The position numbers and the translations under genes were made by a program. From assembly GCA_023663825.1 (NCBI GenBank), contig JAMPGQ010000013.1:1-39796 (forward strand): a stretch of 39,796 nucleotides of DNA, in the 5' to 3' direction. Positions 8,146 through 16,412 of this stretch are shown here, piece by piece. The notes below the pieces were generated by a model, which saw nothing but the letters and a program-made list of their open reading frames with translations, was not told where the DNA came from and made no database searches. Each line of letters begins with the position of its first letter. Positions within the stretch are counted from its first letter, which is position 1. This DNA is from Anaeroplasma bactoclasticum (GTDB lineage Bacteria; Bacillota_I; Bacilli_A; Acholeplasmatales; Anaeroplasmataceae).

Positions 8146-9432
8146 TTAATCTTTTAAGCACCCAATAGGTATTACAAAAACGCCATCTTCTCTTTTATAT
8201 CCATGTTGTGTTCCTGTAATAACAATTTTAAGATCTGGTAGCCTTTGAAAACAATTCTTCTCTCTGTTGTGTTCTTGTATAAGTCTTTCTATTTTACAAA
8301 GATGCTTGGCCCCTTCTTCAATATCACTACCTCCTAATTTAAATTCAATCAATGCATATCTATCATCTTCTAAAAACAAAACAGCATCACATTCTAATCC
8401 AAATTTATCATGATAATAAGATAGTTCCCCCTTCATTTTGCTTGAATAAATTCTTAAGTCTCGAATACATAATGTTTCGAAAATAAAGCCAAAAGTTTTT
8501 AAATCAACTCTTAATTTGCTTGGCGATACTCCAAGTGCTGCTACTGCAATAGAAGGGTCTACAAACTCTCTTTTTCTCCCACTTCGAATAGCACTTGCAG
8601 AGCGTATAGGTGGGCACCATCCATACAAATCTTCAACAATGAATAGTCTTTCTAAAACATCAATATAGTCATCCAATGTAGGTTCTGTTATTTTATTTGT
8701 CGAAGAAACGTCAGAGATAATATTTGTTTTTTTAGCTAAAGTCGAAATATTTCGTGCATAAGACTTTAATATCGCTTTCATAGTAGATTTATTTCGCTTT
8801 GTCTTATCCACCTTAAACATATCCACTTCAAAGATTTGTTCGAAATAATCTTTTGCTATAAGTAATTGCGCTTCTCTATCATCCATCATAACACTTTCAG
8901 GCCAACCGCCTCGACAAGCTGCGAATATGATATCATCTACAGACATATTAGAAGTACATCCAGCTTCAAGATTCTCGTTTCCATCAAATAATTCTGCAAG
9001 CGAAATAGTACCATTACTTTCTTTAGTTTCAAAAAGGCTCATAGGATACATTTTTAATCTAGTTATTCTTCCTGTACCTGTATGTGATGTTTTTACTTTT
9101 TTAGAAGTTGAACCTGTCATTATAAAATGCCCTTTACCTTGATTATCATCACAGTAACTTCGAACAGCATCCCATAAAGTGGGGGCGTCCTGCCACTCAT
9201 CTATTAGCCTTGGCTGGGCACCATCTAAAAGAACATCTGGGGTGATTTCTGCAGTTTTTATAATCGCTTCTTTATTTGGAATTTTTTGAAGCTTTAAACA
9301 GCTTTTAGCTTTCTGTTCAGCAGTTGTAGTCTTTCCACACCACTTAGGTCCTACTATGTGGACAGCACCAAAAGCTCTAAGCTTTAAATCAAGTATTGAA
9401 TCTGCGATTCTAGGAAAATATTTTTTATTCAT
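8146..9432 (-). CDS. AAA ATPase with DUF4143 C-terminal domain
   Basis: About 428 residues of the AAA_14 + DUF4143 family, common single-gene ATPases of unknown biological role in gut bacteria. The Walker A motif is GPKWCGKTT (28-36) and the Walker B/motor segment reads RLIDEWQDAPTLWD near residue 76, followed by a TGSTS sensor-1-like stretch. The C-terminal half carries the DUF4143 nuclease-like fold (FGLECDAVLFLEDDRYALIEFKLG). A GTG at 9441 is possible, but the ATG at 9430-9432 has an AGGTGA ribosome site 5 nt upstream, so it is preferred. The gene is monocistronic with its own promoter (9450-9478). Some relatives are suspected in defence or mobile-element contexts; nothing nearby supports that here. 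Confidence 0.88.
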   Translation of the reverse strand: MNKKYFPRIADSILDLKLRAFGAVHIVGPKWCGKTTTAEQKAKSCLKLQKIPNKEAIIKTAEITPDVLLDGAQPRLIDEWQDAPTLWDAVRSYCDDNQGKGHFIMTGSTSKKVKTSHTGTGRITRLKMYPMSLFETKESNGTISLAELFDGNENLEAGCTSNMSVDDIIFAACRGGWPESVMMDDREAQLLIAKDYFEQIFEVDMFKVDKTKRNKSTMKAILKSYARNISTLAKKTNIISDVSSTNKITEPTLDDYIDVLERLFIVEDLYGWCPPIRSASAIRSGRKREFVDPSIAVAALGVSPSKLRVDLKTFGFIFETLCIRDLRIYSSKMKGELSYYHDKFGLECDAVLFLEDDRYALIEFKLGGSDIEEGAKHLCKIERLIQEHNREKNCFQRLPDLKIVITGTQHGYKREDGVFVIPIGCLKD

Positions 9433-9449
9433 GGCTATCACCTAATACA

Positions 9450-9478
9450 ATTGTACTCCGAATCGAACACAAAATCAA
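9450..9478 (-). promoter_or_regulatory. Promoter of the DUF4143 ATPase
   Basis: Minus strand TTGATT (9473-9478), a 17-nt spacer, and TACAAT (9450-9455). The -10 ends about 17 nt upstream of the ATG, giving a very short leader. Confidence 0.7.
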
Positions 9479-9530
9479 TATACATTTTTGTTTTTTTCTC
9501 TTTTTTATTTTGGTTTTTTTCTCTAAATTA

Positions 9531-9563
9531 AAAGGGCTGTGTCCAATTTGGTACACACCCTTT
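9531..9563 (-). terminator. Terminator downstream of cls
   Basis: On the minus strand AAAGGG-TGTGT (9553-9563) pairs with ACACA-(G)-CCCTTT (9531-9542), with one bulged G and a 10-nt loop, followed by TTTTAATTT. It lies 12 bp after the cls stop codon and would end the RR-HK-cls transcript. Confidence 0.65.
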
Positions 9564-9575
9564 TTGTGATTAATA

Positions 9576-11108
9576 TTAAAATAGTGGTGCAAACAAATAT
9601 AGAATATAGGATATAACCTTTTGCCACCAAGGTCTCTTCTTCCATTCCTCATATGTAATTTGATGACTCTCTTCACATGCCTTTAAGAAGTCATCTTGCA
9701 TATGATGGATTTCATCATCCAGCAAAATTACAGCACCACATTCATAGTGTAAAAACATACTTCGATAATCCATATTTACAGTACCAATAAACGCATATTT
9801 ATTATCTACAATAATGTTTTTAGCATGATTGAACCCCTTTGTAAATTCATATATCTTTCCACCTGCATTTAATATATCTCTATAATGTGATCTAGCTAAA
9901 TAAAATGCAGTTTTTTTATCAGGAATTCCTGGCATAAGAATTCTTACATCTACACCACTTTTAGCAGCTAGCACGATGCTTTCCAAAATTCCATTATCAA
10001 TAACTAAATACGGAGTGGAAATATAAAGAGTTTTGTCTGCACTAGTAATAAGTGAACGAAATACATCATAACTATAGTTGATTTGATTAGAGGGTCCATC
10101 TCCAAAAGGAATAACAAAACTAGAGTTTCTAGATATTTCAGATTCTACATAATAATTTTCTAATTTCAATATGGTCTTTGTAGACATGTACCACATTTCA
10201 ATAAACATCGCAGTAAAACTAGCTACTGCTTCACCTTCATATTTGCCACAATTATCACGCCAAAATCCAAAACGTTCTTTTTCGTGGATATATTCGTCTG
10301 CATAATTATCTCCGCCACAATAAGCTATCCTACCATCAATGATTGTAATTTTTCGGTGATCTCGATAATTGAAGGCTGGGTTTATATTTAAACCTAATGG
10401 ATTATAATTTGTAATTTGACAATTTGGTATCTTCGTAATTTGTTTAATTGTTTTATTTTTTAAAGTGGCTTTAGACCCCAAATCATCATAGATGATTTTT
10501 ATTTCTATTCCCTCTTCCCCCTTTTGCTTAAGAATAGGTAATAATTGGGAAAGTAGATATCCATCTCCCATAATAAAGGTTTCGATAAAAATGAAACGTT
10601 TTGCTTGTTTTAGTTCAAGTAAAAGATCATCAAATTTTAATCTCCCATCATTTAAAAATGTATAGTTTGTATCCTTATAAACTGGATAATTTAATACCTT
10701 TGCATATCGAACTGCCTTTGAATCTAATACCCCAAGTTCATTTATAACATCACTTTTTGTGTTATATTTTTCTAATTCAGCATTGATTTTTCTTTGTTTG
10801 TATCTAGGCAGTCTTCTACTTGATGAGTTTAAGGCATAAAACAAACTAAAGGGCAAGGGAAGAATCAAAATCAAAATAGACCACGTCAGCTTATAGCTTG
10901 TTAATATTGGTTTATGAATGATATGCAATACTAAAACAAATCCAATTGCCTCAATAACCAAATAAAGAACTATATTTAATTGATTTGAAAAGTTAATTTG
11001 AAACATTAACGCAAACAAGGTAATTTGTAATGCAAATACAACCAGCGTTAATATAACAGTAAATATTTTCTTCCAAATAGGAAGACTTCTTCTTTCATTT
11101 TGGGTCAA
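9576..11108 (-). CDS. cls: Cardiolipin synthase (phospholipase D family)
   Basis: Condenses two phosphatidylglycerol molecules into cardiolipin at the membrane. Two HKD motifs are present (numbering from this start): H251-RK-ITII-D258 and H428-AK-NIIV-D435, each with the downstream GG/GT and N or D residues usual in the family. Three membrane segments precede them (about 12-95), with a short PLDc_N-type linker; length about 510 residues is normal. The TTG at 11106-11108 is preferred over the TTG at 11123 because GGAGG lies 8 nt upstream of it, overlapping the end of the histidine kinase gene. It is the third gene of a tightly packed RR-HK-cls operon, which suggests that membrane cardiolipin content is under direct control of this two-component system. 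Confidence 0.93.
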   Translation of the reverse strand: MTQNERRSLPIWKKIFTVILTLVVFALQITLFALMFQINFSNQLNIVLYLVIEAIGFVLVLHIIHKPILTSYKLTWSILILILPLPFSLFYALNSSSRRLPRYKQRKINAELEKYNTKSDVINELGVLDSKAVRYAKVLNYPVYKDTNYTFLNDGRLKFDDLLLELKQAKRFIFIETFIMGDGYLLSQLLPILKQKGEEGIEIKIIYDDLGSKATLKNKTIKQITKIPNCQITNYNPLGLNINPAFNYRDHRKITIIDGRIAYCGGDNYADEYIHEKERFGFWRDNCGKYEGEAVASFTAMFIEMWYMSTKTILKLENYYVESEISRNSSFVIPFGDGPSNQINYSYDVFRSLITSADKTLYISTPYLVIDNGILESIVLAAKSGVDVRILMPGIPDKKTAFYLARSHYRDILNAGGKIYEFTKGFNHAKNIIVDNKYAFIGTVNMDYRSMFLHYECGAVILLDDEIHHMQDDFLKACEESHQITYEEWKKRPWWQKVISYILYLFAPLF

Positions 11109-11123
11109 TTCTGCCACCTCCAA

Positions 11124-12404
11124 TTATTTCGTGATAATAAAGGAAACCCCTATTGGTTCGTTTTTTACAATAAGATGCATTCCAAAGAAATCTACTGTCT
11201 TTTGAACAATAGACATTCCTAAACCAAATTCCCCTTTACTTCCTTTTTCATAAGGCTTAAAGGAATGCTTAATAAACTGCTCATCTATAGGTTCTCCATC
11301 ATTATATATTCTTAGCCTATCTTTTTTCAAAACTACTTTTATTTTGGTTTTTGCATATCTCCTAGCATTATCTATTATATTATCTACAATTGTAAAATAA
11401 TTTTCTCGATACCCTTTAAAAAAGATATCCTCTGTCAGATCCAATTCTATATTGAGTTCTGTTTGGAATTTATATCCCATAACAACCTCTTCTACAACCT
11501 CTTTCATATCAACATCCTCAAATTCACGATTCTTTTCTAGATACTCTAAGGAGTTATATTGCAATAAACGGTTCACTTTATTTTTTAATATTTCAGCCTG
11601 TGCTATAATAATTTTACTACTATTTTCATCTGCCATTCCATCTTGCTGAGCCTCTGCGTAAGACTTTATTACCGCTATTGGTGTCTTAAAATCATGACTC
11701 ATATTTTGTAGCATCTCTTGTTTTTGACGTTCGCTTTCCTCAATTTCAATTCGCATTGTTTCTATTGCACGAGAAAGTTCACCAACCTCATCTAAGCCAT
11801 CATCCTGATATGATATATTATATCCGTTTTTAGGCAGTTCTAAAATATGCCCTTGAAGTTGATGAAGTCTTTTGGTAAATTGATTACTCCAAATAACAAC
11901 ACAAATTGTAGCCAAACATATAATAATGATAAATGCCATTATCAATTGAAATGAAATTCGTCTAGAAAAATTATTTACATATAATGAATTCGTCATAATC
12001 AAATTTATTCCTTGTCCATCTGCAGATATATTAGCTACATAATAAATTGTTTTTCCTTCTAAATTTATAATTCTTCTTTTCAAAGATGGTTTATTTTGCT
12101 TCGCAAAGCCATCTAATACATTTTGTAATTCCTTTTCGCTCATATACTCAGAAATATCATTGGAATAAACAATTGCGTTCTTTCTAATTTGCACAAAACC
12201 AATTTGCATATCCTTTATAACCTCATCTGGTCTTGCTTCATGAGAATCGAGAAGAGAAGAATATGTAATTAATCTTGTATAGGTTTCTTGTTCTGCTACA
12301 TATTTCAATCGACTCGCTGTGACTATTGTAAAAAGAGCTACAGATATAATTAATACAAATGAAAATAAGATTGCAATCTGTCCTGTAATAGATAGTTTTT
12401 TCAT
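11124..12404 (-). CDS. Sensor histidine kinase of the cls operon
   Basis: 426 residues. Two membrane segments (about 9-29 and 152-172) bracket an extracytoplasmic sensor of about 120 residues. A HAMP-like linker (175-225) leads to the HisKA box NMSHDFKTP with phospho-acceptor H237. The HATPase domain has the N-box VDNIIDNARRY (N347), YNDG (D370) and GEFGLGMS (392-399). The G1 box is short (NDGEP rather than DNG.G), as in several EnvZ/VanS-like kinases. Its ATG overlaps the TGA of the response regulator (ATGA at 12401-12404), and cls starts just after its stop. Ligand unknown; coupling to cls hints at membrane or cell-wall stress sensing. Confidence 0.93.
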   Translation of the reverse strand: MKKLSITGQIAILFSFVLIISVALFTIVTASRLKYVAEQETYTRLITYSSLLDSHEARPDEVIKDMQIGFVQIRKNAIVYSNDISEYMSEKELQNVLDGFAKQNKPSLKRRIINLEGKTIYYVANISADGQGINLIMTNSLYVNNFSRRISFQLIMAFIIIICLATICVVIWSNQFTKRLHQLQGHILELPKNGYNISYQDDGLDEVGELSRAIETMRIEIEESERQKQEMLQNMSHDFKTPIAVIKSYAEAQQDGMADENSSKIIIAQAEILKNKVNRLLQYNSLEYLEKNREFEDVDMKEVVEEVVMGYKFQTELNIELDLTEDIFFKGYRENYFTIVDNIIDNARRYAKTKIKVVLKKDRLRIYNDGEPIDEQFIKHSFKPYEKGSKGEFGLGMSIVQKTVDFFGMHLIVKNEPIGVSFIITK

Positions 12405-13078
12405 AATATCATCCTATATCCAAATCCATAAATGGTTTCTATCTGAAGCTCTGGTAATTTTTGACGTAATCTTCTTAAAAGATCATCTACAACTCGATCA
12501 CTACCAAAATAGTCTTCTCCCCAAACTCCATTTAATATTTGATCACGTGAAAAAGCTTTACCAGGATTATTTAATAAATAAACTAATAAATCATATTCTT
12601 TTGAAGTTAAGGAAATCGCCTCACCTTCACAAGAAACACATCTACGATCTTTATCCACAACATACTTTCCTACAACAACTTCATTTTTATGAATGTGTGC
12701 AGTATTATATTCGTATGATCTTACTAATAAATTCTTCACTCTAAGAACAAGCTCTCTTATGGAATAAGGTTTTGCTAAGTAATCGTCACTACCTAATTCT
12801 AATCCCATAATTTTATCAATATCCTGATCACGAGCAGATGTAAATACAACAGGCATAGTTGGTGTATGCTCTTTTATTTTTTTAATCAAATCATAGCCGC
12901 TTACAATTCCAGGAAGCATAATATCTAATATCCAAAGATCGACCGGTTCTTCGTTTATACTCTTTAATGCATCTTCTCCGTTGTTATACCATTTGACATT
13001 ATATCCTTCTGCACATAAATACTTTACAACTAAAGAGGCTAAATTTTTTTCATCTTCAACAATTGCCACTGTATACAT
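12401..13078 (-). CDS. OmpR/PhoB-family response regulator of the cls operon
   Basis: 225 residues. The receiver domain has acidic pocket E8/D9, phospho-acceptor D52 in ILDIMLPG, T80-S81 and K103 in LAKPYS. The C-terminal winged helix (about 130-225) contains SLTSKEYDLLVYLLNNPGK and the recognition segment DRVVDDLLRRLRQKL. It is the first gene of the RR-HK-cls operon. A TATAAT -10 lies at 13099-13104 and a GAAGGTG ribosome site just upstream of the ATG. Immediately upstream is an unusual cluster of inverted repeats (13122-13253). Confidence 0.95.
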   Translation of the reverse strand: MYTVAIVEDEKNLASLVVKYLCAEGYNVKWYNNGEDALKSINEEPVDLWILDIMLPGIVSGYDLIKKIKEHTPTMPVVFTSARDQDIDKIMGLELGSDDYLAKPYSIRELVLRVKNLLVRSYEYNTAHIHKNEVVVGKYVVDKDRRCVSCEGEAISLTSKEYDLLVYLLNNPGKAFSRDQILNGVWGEDYFGSDRVVDDLLRRLRQKLPELQIETIYGFGYRMIL

Positions 13079-13098
13079 TTTTACACCTTCTTTTTCTT

Positions 13099-13104
13099 AT
13101 TATA
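13099..13104 (-). promoter_or_regulatory. -10 element of the RR-HK-cls operon
   Basis: TATAAT on the minus strand, 20 nt upstream of the response regulator ATG. The hexamer 17 nt further up is TTTATC, a poor -35, which fits a promoter that needs an activator such as the phosphorylated regulator itself. Confidence 0.5.
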
Positions 13105-13121
13105 CAACATTTTTATGGAAT

Positions 13122-13159
13122 GATAAAGGGCAACCAAACAATGTAGGTTGCCCTTTATC
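13122..13159. terminator. Strong 14-bp hairpin, terminator or leader structure
   Basis: GATAAAGGGCAACC (13122-13135) and GGTTGCCCTTTATC (13146-13159) form a perfect 14-bp stem with a 10-nt loop. It lies 140 bp past the last gene of the upstream minus-strand operon and 18 bp before the -10 of the next. There is no strong T-run on either side, so it may be a transcription terminator with poor tail or an RNA/DNA regulatory structure. Confidence 0.6.
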
Positions 13160-13192
13160 TGGGAGAGTTATAGTTTGCTTATGAAAAAAGTT

Positions 13193-13253
13193 TCTATCTA
13201 TGTAGGGATATTTAGATAGATACTGTCTTTTAAGACAACTATAGTATACTATA
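13193..13253. promoter_or_regulatory. Cluster of three inverted repeats upstream of RR1
   Basis: Three dyads lie side by side: TCTATCTA-N12-TAGATAGA (13193-13220), GTCTT-TT-AAGAC (13225-13236) and the perfect 14-bp palindrome TATAGTATACTATA (13240-13253). Together with the hairpin at 13122-13159 they fill most of the 216-bp gap between two two-component operons. No gene is seen here. Operators or a structured 3' untranslated region are both possible. Confidence 0.4.
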
Positions 13254-13299
13254 CAAAAATAGTAATATTATCGTAGAATTATGGGAAATTATGGAAATT

Positions 13300-13683
13300 T
13301 TATTTTTGCTCATTTAAAAGCTCTTCAGATAATTTTAATATTTCTTCTCTATATTTTGTCTTTAATCGTTTAGAGATAATAGAATGAACAAGATACGCAG
13401 GCAAAACAATTGCTGCACCTAAAATCATAATTAAAATACCAATAAGAATTAAATCCCATTCTAAGATACAGGTTAATCCTGTTCCAAAGACTAATATACC
13501 AACAACGCCCATAGTATAGGCAATTACATTGGGTATATGATTGACTTTAGAATCTAAAGACTTAAGTCTTTTTAATTTTTCATTCTTTGGATTTTCTAAA
13601 AGATACTTTTGTTGTATATTATTTATTTCTTTTCTTTCTTCTTGTGTAGGAGCTTGATATTCATATGCAAATTTTTCAGCCAT
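13300..13683 (-). CDS. Small two-TM membrane protein, paralog of the gene at 16413
   Basis: 127 residues. A charged, probably helical N-terminus with KLKRLKSLDSKVNH is followed by two membrane segments (about 55-75 and 80-103) and a basic, helical tail ending KLSEELLNEQK. The same plan and many of the same residues occur in the protein encoded at 16413-16760 (LDELKRLDQKVNR, then ELSNELLNN), so the two are paralogs. Members of this family are sometimes labelled dihydropteridine reductase in databases, to my recollection, but nothing in the sequence supports an enzyme. The ATG at 13681-13683 has GGAGG 9 nt upstream and overlaps the kinase gene by 8 nt; the longer frame to 13734 is rejected. Function unknown, coupled to the kinase. 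Confidence 0.82.
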   Translation of the reverse strand: MAEKFAYEYQAPTQEERKEINNIQQKYLLENPKNEKLKRLKSLDSKVNHIPNVIAYTMGVVGILVFGTGLTCILEWDLILIGILIMILGAAIVLPAYLVHSIISKRLKTKYREEILKLSEELLNEQK

Positions 13684-14710
13684 TGCTTCTTCCCTCCAAA
13701 ACCACACTAAACTTAGTTTTCTTTCCAACTTCACTTTTAACAGAAATTGTTCCGCCTAATACATCTATTACTTTTTTAACAAGAGCTAGTCCTAGTCCAT
13801 TGCCTTCTTTAGAATGAGATGTATCAGCTTGATAAAATTTATCGAAAATATGTTTCCCTTCTTCAGGGCTCATTCCACATCCATTGTCTTCGATTGTAAA
13901 GTAAACCTTATCGTTTTGTTGTTTTAAAATAATTTTTATTCTTCCCTTGGAATCACTAAACTTAATTGCGTTAGATATAAGATTACTCCAAATAATATCT
14001 AAATAACTCTTTTCATTTTTAATAATTACATTCTCTTCTAAATCACAAACAAGTTCTATTTTCTTTTCTTCTAACAAATGATCAAATGAAATGATTTGAT
14101 CAGTAAGGGCCTCGGTCAAATTAAATTCTTTAAATTCTGGAATAATTGTTCCATTTTCTAGTTTGTTTAATTTTAATATGTTTGTTACTAAATTAGATAG
14201 TTTTTTGCAAGAAGATTGTAGTGTATCTAAATATTTCATTTTAGCTTCTTCGTCCAATTTTGGATTATTTAAGGCCTGAGCATAGGTTTGAATAACAGAA
14301 AGTGGGGTTTTTATTTCGTGTGACACATTAGAAATAAAATCCGTTTTTAACACTTCATTTTTAGATAATTCTTGGGCTAATACATTCAAATCCATTTTAA
14401 TGCTGTCATATGGATTAAAACGATTTCGATGCTTTATTGTTAAATCAATATTAAAATCTCCTGTAGACATTTTTTTTGTGGCTTCTAATATTTCTTTTAC
14501 TGGTGCTTCTTCTGTTAGCTTTCTTCTAATGAAATCTATCATTGCACAAATCAAGGAAGAACAAATAATAAAAATTAAGATGACAATTGCTACAACAGCC
14601 TCATCCTTATCTGAAATTAAAGAATAAACTACAACTGCTAAGCTTGCATTAAAAGCAATTGTAATAAATAAAATGAGAAACCCTGTAAATGTATCTAATT
14701 TACTTCTCAT
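13676..14710 (-). CDS. Short-loop (intramembrane-sensing type) histidine kinase
   Basis: 344 residues. Two membrane helices (about 9-31 and 38-60) are separated by only about seven residues (SDKDEAV), so there is no real extracytoplasmic sensor; this is the layout of BceS/LiaS-like intramembrane-sensing kinases. A HAMP-like linker follows, then the HisKA box SNVSHEIKTPLS with H131, N-box WSNLISNAIKF (N247), DNGCGMS (D275) and GNGLGLAL. ATG overlaps the regulator's TGA (ATGA at 14707-14710) and its end overlaps the start of the small two-TM gene. Kinases of this type usually take their signal from a partner membrane protein; the 318-residue protein upstream and the two-TM paralogs are the obvious candidates here. 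Confidence 0.93.
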   Translation of the reverse strand: MRSKLDTFTGFLILFITIAFNASLAVVVYSLISDKDEAVVAIVILIFIICSSLICAMIDFIRRKLTEEAPVKEILEATKKMSTGDFNIDLTIKHRNRFNPYDSIKMDLNVLAQELSKNEVLKTDFISNVSHEIKTPLSVIQTYAQALNNPKLDEEAKMKYLDTLQSSCKKLSNLVTNILKLNKLENGTIIPEFKEFNLTEALTDQIISFDHLLEEKKIELVCDLEENVIIKNEKSYLDIIWSNLISNAIKFSDSKGRIKIILKQQNDKVYFTIEDNGCGMSPEEGKHIFDKFYQADTSHSKEGNGLGLALVKKVIDVLGGTISVKSEVGKKTKFSVVLEGRSNG

Positions 14711-15378
14711 TTCAATACCACCTTATATCCTAGTCCATGAATCGTTTGGATTTCAAAACCATCGCAAGCTTTTGTTTTATCTCTAAGCTTAGATAAATAG
14801 ACATCTACTGTTCTAGAGGTTGCTGAAGAATCATAATCCCAAAATTGTTCCATTAATGCAGAACGGGTAAAGATTTTTTTAGGATTAGAAAGCAAATGAA
14901 ATAAAATATCAAACTCTCTAACAGATAAGGATATATCTTCTTGATTCACTTTAGCAGTATGCTCCTCTCGATTCATTGTAAAATTTTTAATCGTAATTTC
15001 ATTAGAAATCGAAATATCTAATCTTCTAGATATGGCTTTTAATTTAAAGCCAAGCTCATCTAAATCAAAGGGCTTTGTTATATAATCATCAATTCCTACT
15101 TTATATCCAATTTGCTTAGATGGTTTATCATCTCTTGCAGACATAAACAAAATTGGCACTTTATTATCTTTTTCTCTTATAGTTCGTGCAAGTTCAAATC
15201 CATCACATAAAGGCATCATAATATCACTTAATATGATATCTATCTTTTCTTCATAAAACACATTTAAAGCATCTAAGCCATTTTGTACAGAAGATACATC
15301 ATATCCTAAAGATTTTAAATACGTTGTGATTACTATATTTAAATCCTTATCATCTTCTGCCAATAATATTTTGGTCAT
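14707..15378 (-). CDS. OmpR-family response regulator
   Basis: 223 residues. Receiver domain: D9/D10 in LLAEDD, phospho-acceptor D52 in ILSDIMMP, S80, K102 in ITKPFD. The winged helix (about 128-223) has SLSVREFDILFHLLSNPKK and the recognition region SRTVDVYLSKLRDK. GGAGG lies 9 nt before the ATG, inside the last codons region of the 318-residue membrane protein gene, which ends 4 nt upstream. So the order is membrane protein, regulator, kinase, small two-TM protein, all tightly spaced. Confidence 0.95.
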   Translation of the reverse strand: MTKILLAEDDKDLNIVITTYLKSLGYDVSSVQNGLDALNVFYEEKIDIILSDIMMPLCDGFELARTIREKDNKVPILFMSARDDKPSKQIGYKVGIDDYITKPFDLDELGFKLKAISRRLDISISNEITIKNFTMNREEHTAKVNQEDISLSVREFDILFHLLSNPKKIFTRSALMEQFWDYDSSATSRTVDVYLSKLRDKTKACDGFEIQTIHGLGYKVVLK

Positions 15379-15382
15379 CTAT

Positions 15383-16339
15383 TTATGCCTCCTCCTGTTC
15401 TTCTAGCTTTATACAACTATGTGAAGTCATTAGCTTATCCAATTTCTTTATTAATCCTGCGTTCTTAAAGTGAAAAATTATAGCCCCTATTGCATAAGGA
15501 AAGATTAATATTTCAGATAATATAATAACTAATATCAAGACAAAAACATTCCATTTAAATATGGGATTTTTTTCTTGTAGTACTAATCCATCTACTATTT
15601 TATTCTCTATTTTCCCAATGTAATAGTAGTTTCCGTAAAATTTAGAATTAGTAAGTTTAAATTTAAATCGGTCTTCTGTCAAATCGGAAGTTTCTGTCAT
15701 TTTATAGACGTTATGCTTTCTATCTATGATACTTACCATAGGTGCAATAAACACATAAATACCTAAAATGATAATAAGAACTCCAATTCCAATACCAAAC
15801 CAGCAATCAATAACCTGAGTATTTGTGCTATTCGCAAAGGACATAATTGCCATTTCGGTTAAAGACATTGCAGTTAAGGCAGAGCATAAGCTAATCATTT
15901 TTATATTCCTATAGTAGTGTCCTTTACCATAAGCATTTAAACATCCTTTAATTGCAACACCTAGTTCTATAAAAGAAACAAAAGCAATTATCGTTCCTTC
16001 GCTCATAGTATAGACTTTCATTTCAAATATAGAAAACAACAATAAAATCATATAAATTGTATAGCTTACTCCTGCAAGTAATAAAAATGTACCAACAAAA
16101 TTATTTCTATAACGGAAAGATTTACGATGTGTTTTTGTAATTCCTAAATAACATTCAAATCTAGATAGCATCATAAAAACGTTAATTGCGGCCGTAACAA
16201 AAAATACTGTATTGATTAAAAAGCCTAAAATGACTTTACCTAAAGCTAAAATTAAGTTGAAAAGTATAGAGAATCTAGCATGAAATATTGTTCGATTTTC
16301 AAAACTTAGATTTCTGTATTTCTTGACAAAACCTAACAT
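15383..16339 (-). CDS. Polytopic membrane protein of unknown function, first gene of TCS operon
   Basis: 318 residues with about seven hydrophobic segments (about 22-60, two or three helices from 85 to 135, 150-168, 182-207, and 265-295) and a hydrophilic stretch (208-262) that is probably cytoplasmic or extracytoplasmic sensor-like. I do not recognise a named family. There are no ATP-binding or catalytic motifs. It begins an operon that continues without gaps into the response regulator, kinase and small two-TM protein. By analogy with short-loop kinases, it could be the actual sensor or transporter that informs the kinase. The ATG has GGAG 8 nt upstream. Confidence 0.8.
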   Translation of the reverse strand: MLGFVKKYRNLSFENRTIFHARFSILFNLILALGKVILGFLINTVFFVTAAINVFMMLSRFECYLGITKTHRKSFRYRNNFVGTFLLLAGVSYTIYMILLLFSIFEMKVYTMSEGTIIAFVSFIELGVAIKGCLNAYGKGHYYRNIKMISLCSALTAMSLTEMAIMSFANSTNTQVIDCWFGIGIGVLIIILGIYVFIAPMVSIIDRKHNVYKMTETSDLTEDRFKFKLTNSKFYGNYYYIGKIENKIVDGLVLQEKNPIFKWNVFVLILVIILSEILIFPYAIGAIIFHFKNAGLIKKLDKLMTSHSCIKLEEQEEA

Positions 16340-16362
16340 AAAACCTACTCCAATCTGAATTC

Positions 16363-16368
16363 ATTATA
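16363..16368 (-). promoter_or_regulatory. -10 element of the second TCS operon
   Basis: TATAAT (AGTATAATG) on the minus strand, 24 nt before the ATG of the 318-residue gene. The -35 is not convincing. It directly follows the terminator of the preceding two-TM gene. Confidence 0.5.
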
Positions 16369-16374
16369 CTATAA

Positions 16375-16406
16375 TCAAAACAAAATATCCATCTTTAAAT
16401 GATGGA
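16375..16406 (-). terminator. Weak terminator after the 115-residue two-TM gene
   Basis: On the minus strand TCCATC and GATGGA (16388-16406) make a 6-bp stem with a 7-nt loop, extendable by a T-A and a G-T pair, followed by ATTTTGTTTT. It is close behind the stop codon at 16413. Confidence 0.5.
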
Positions 16407-16412
16407 CATTTC

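Noticed and set aside
8146-9432. Defence island or mobile element around the DUF4143 ATPase
   Set aside because: It is a single gene with its own promoter and terminator; no integrase, transposase, inverted terminal repeats or other defence genes are nearby.
9425-9676. 83-residue minus-strand frame overlapping the end of cls and the start of the DUF4143 gene
   Set aside because: It runs through a terminator hairpin and promoter and into two real genes; Lys-rich composition and no family resemblance.
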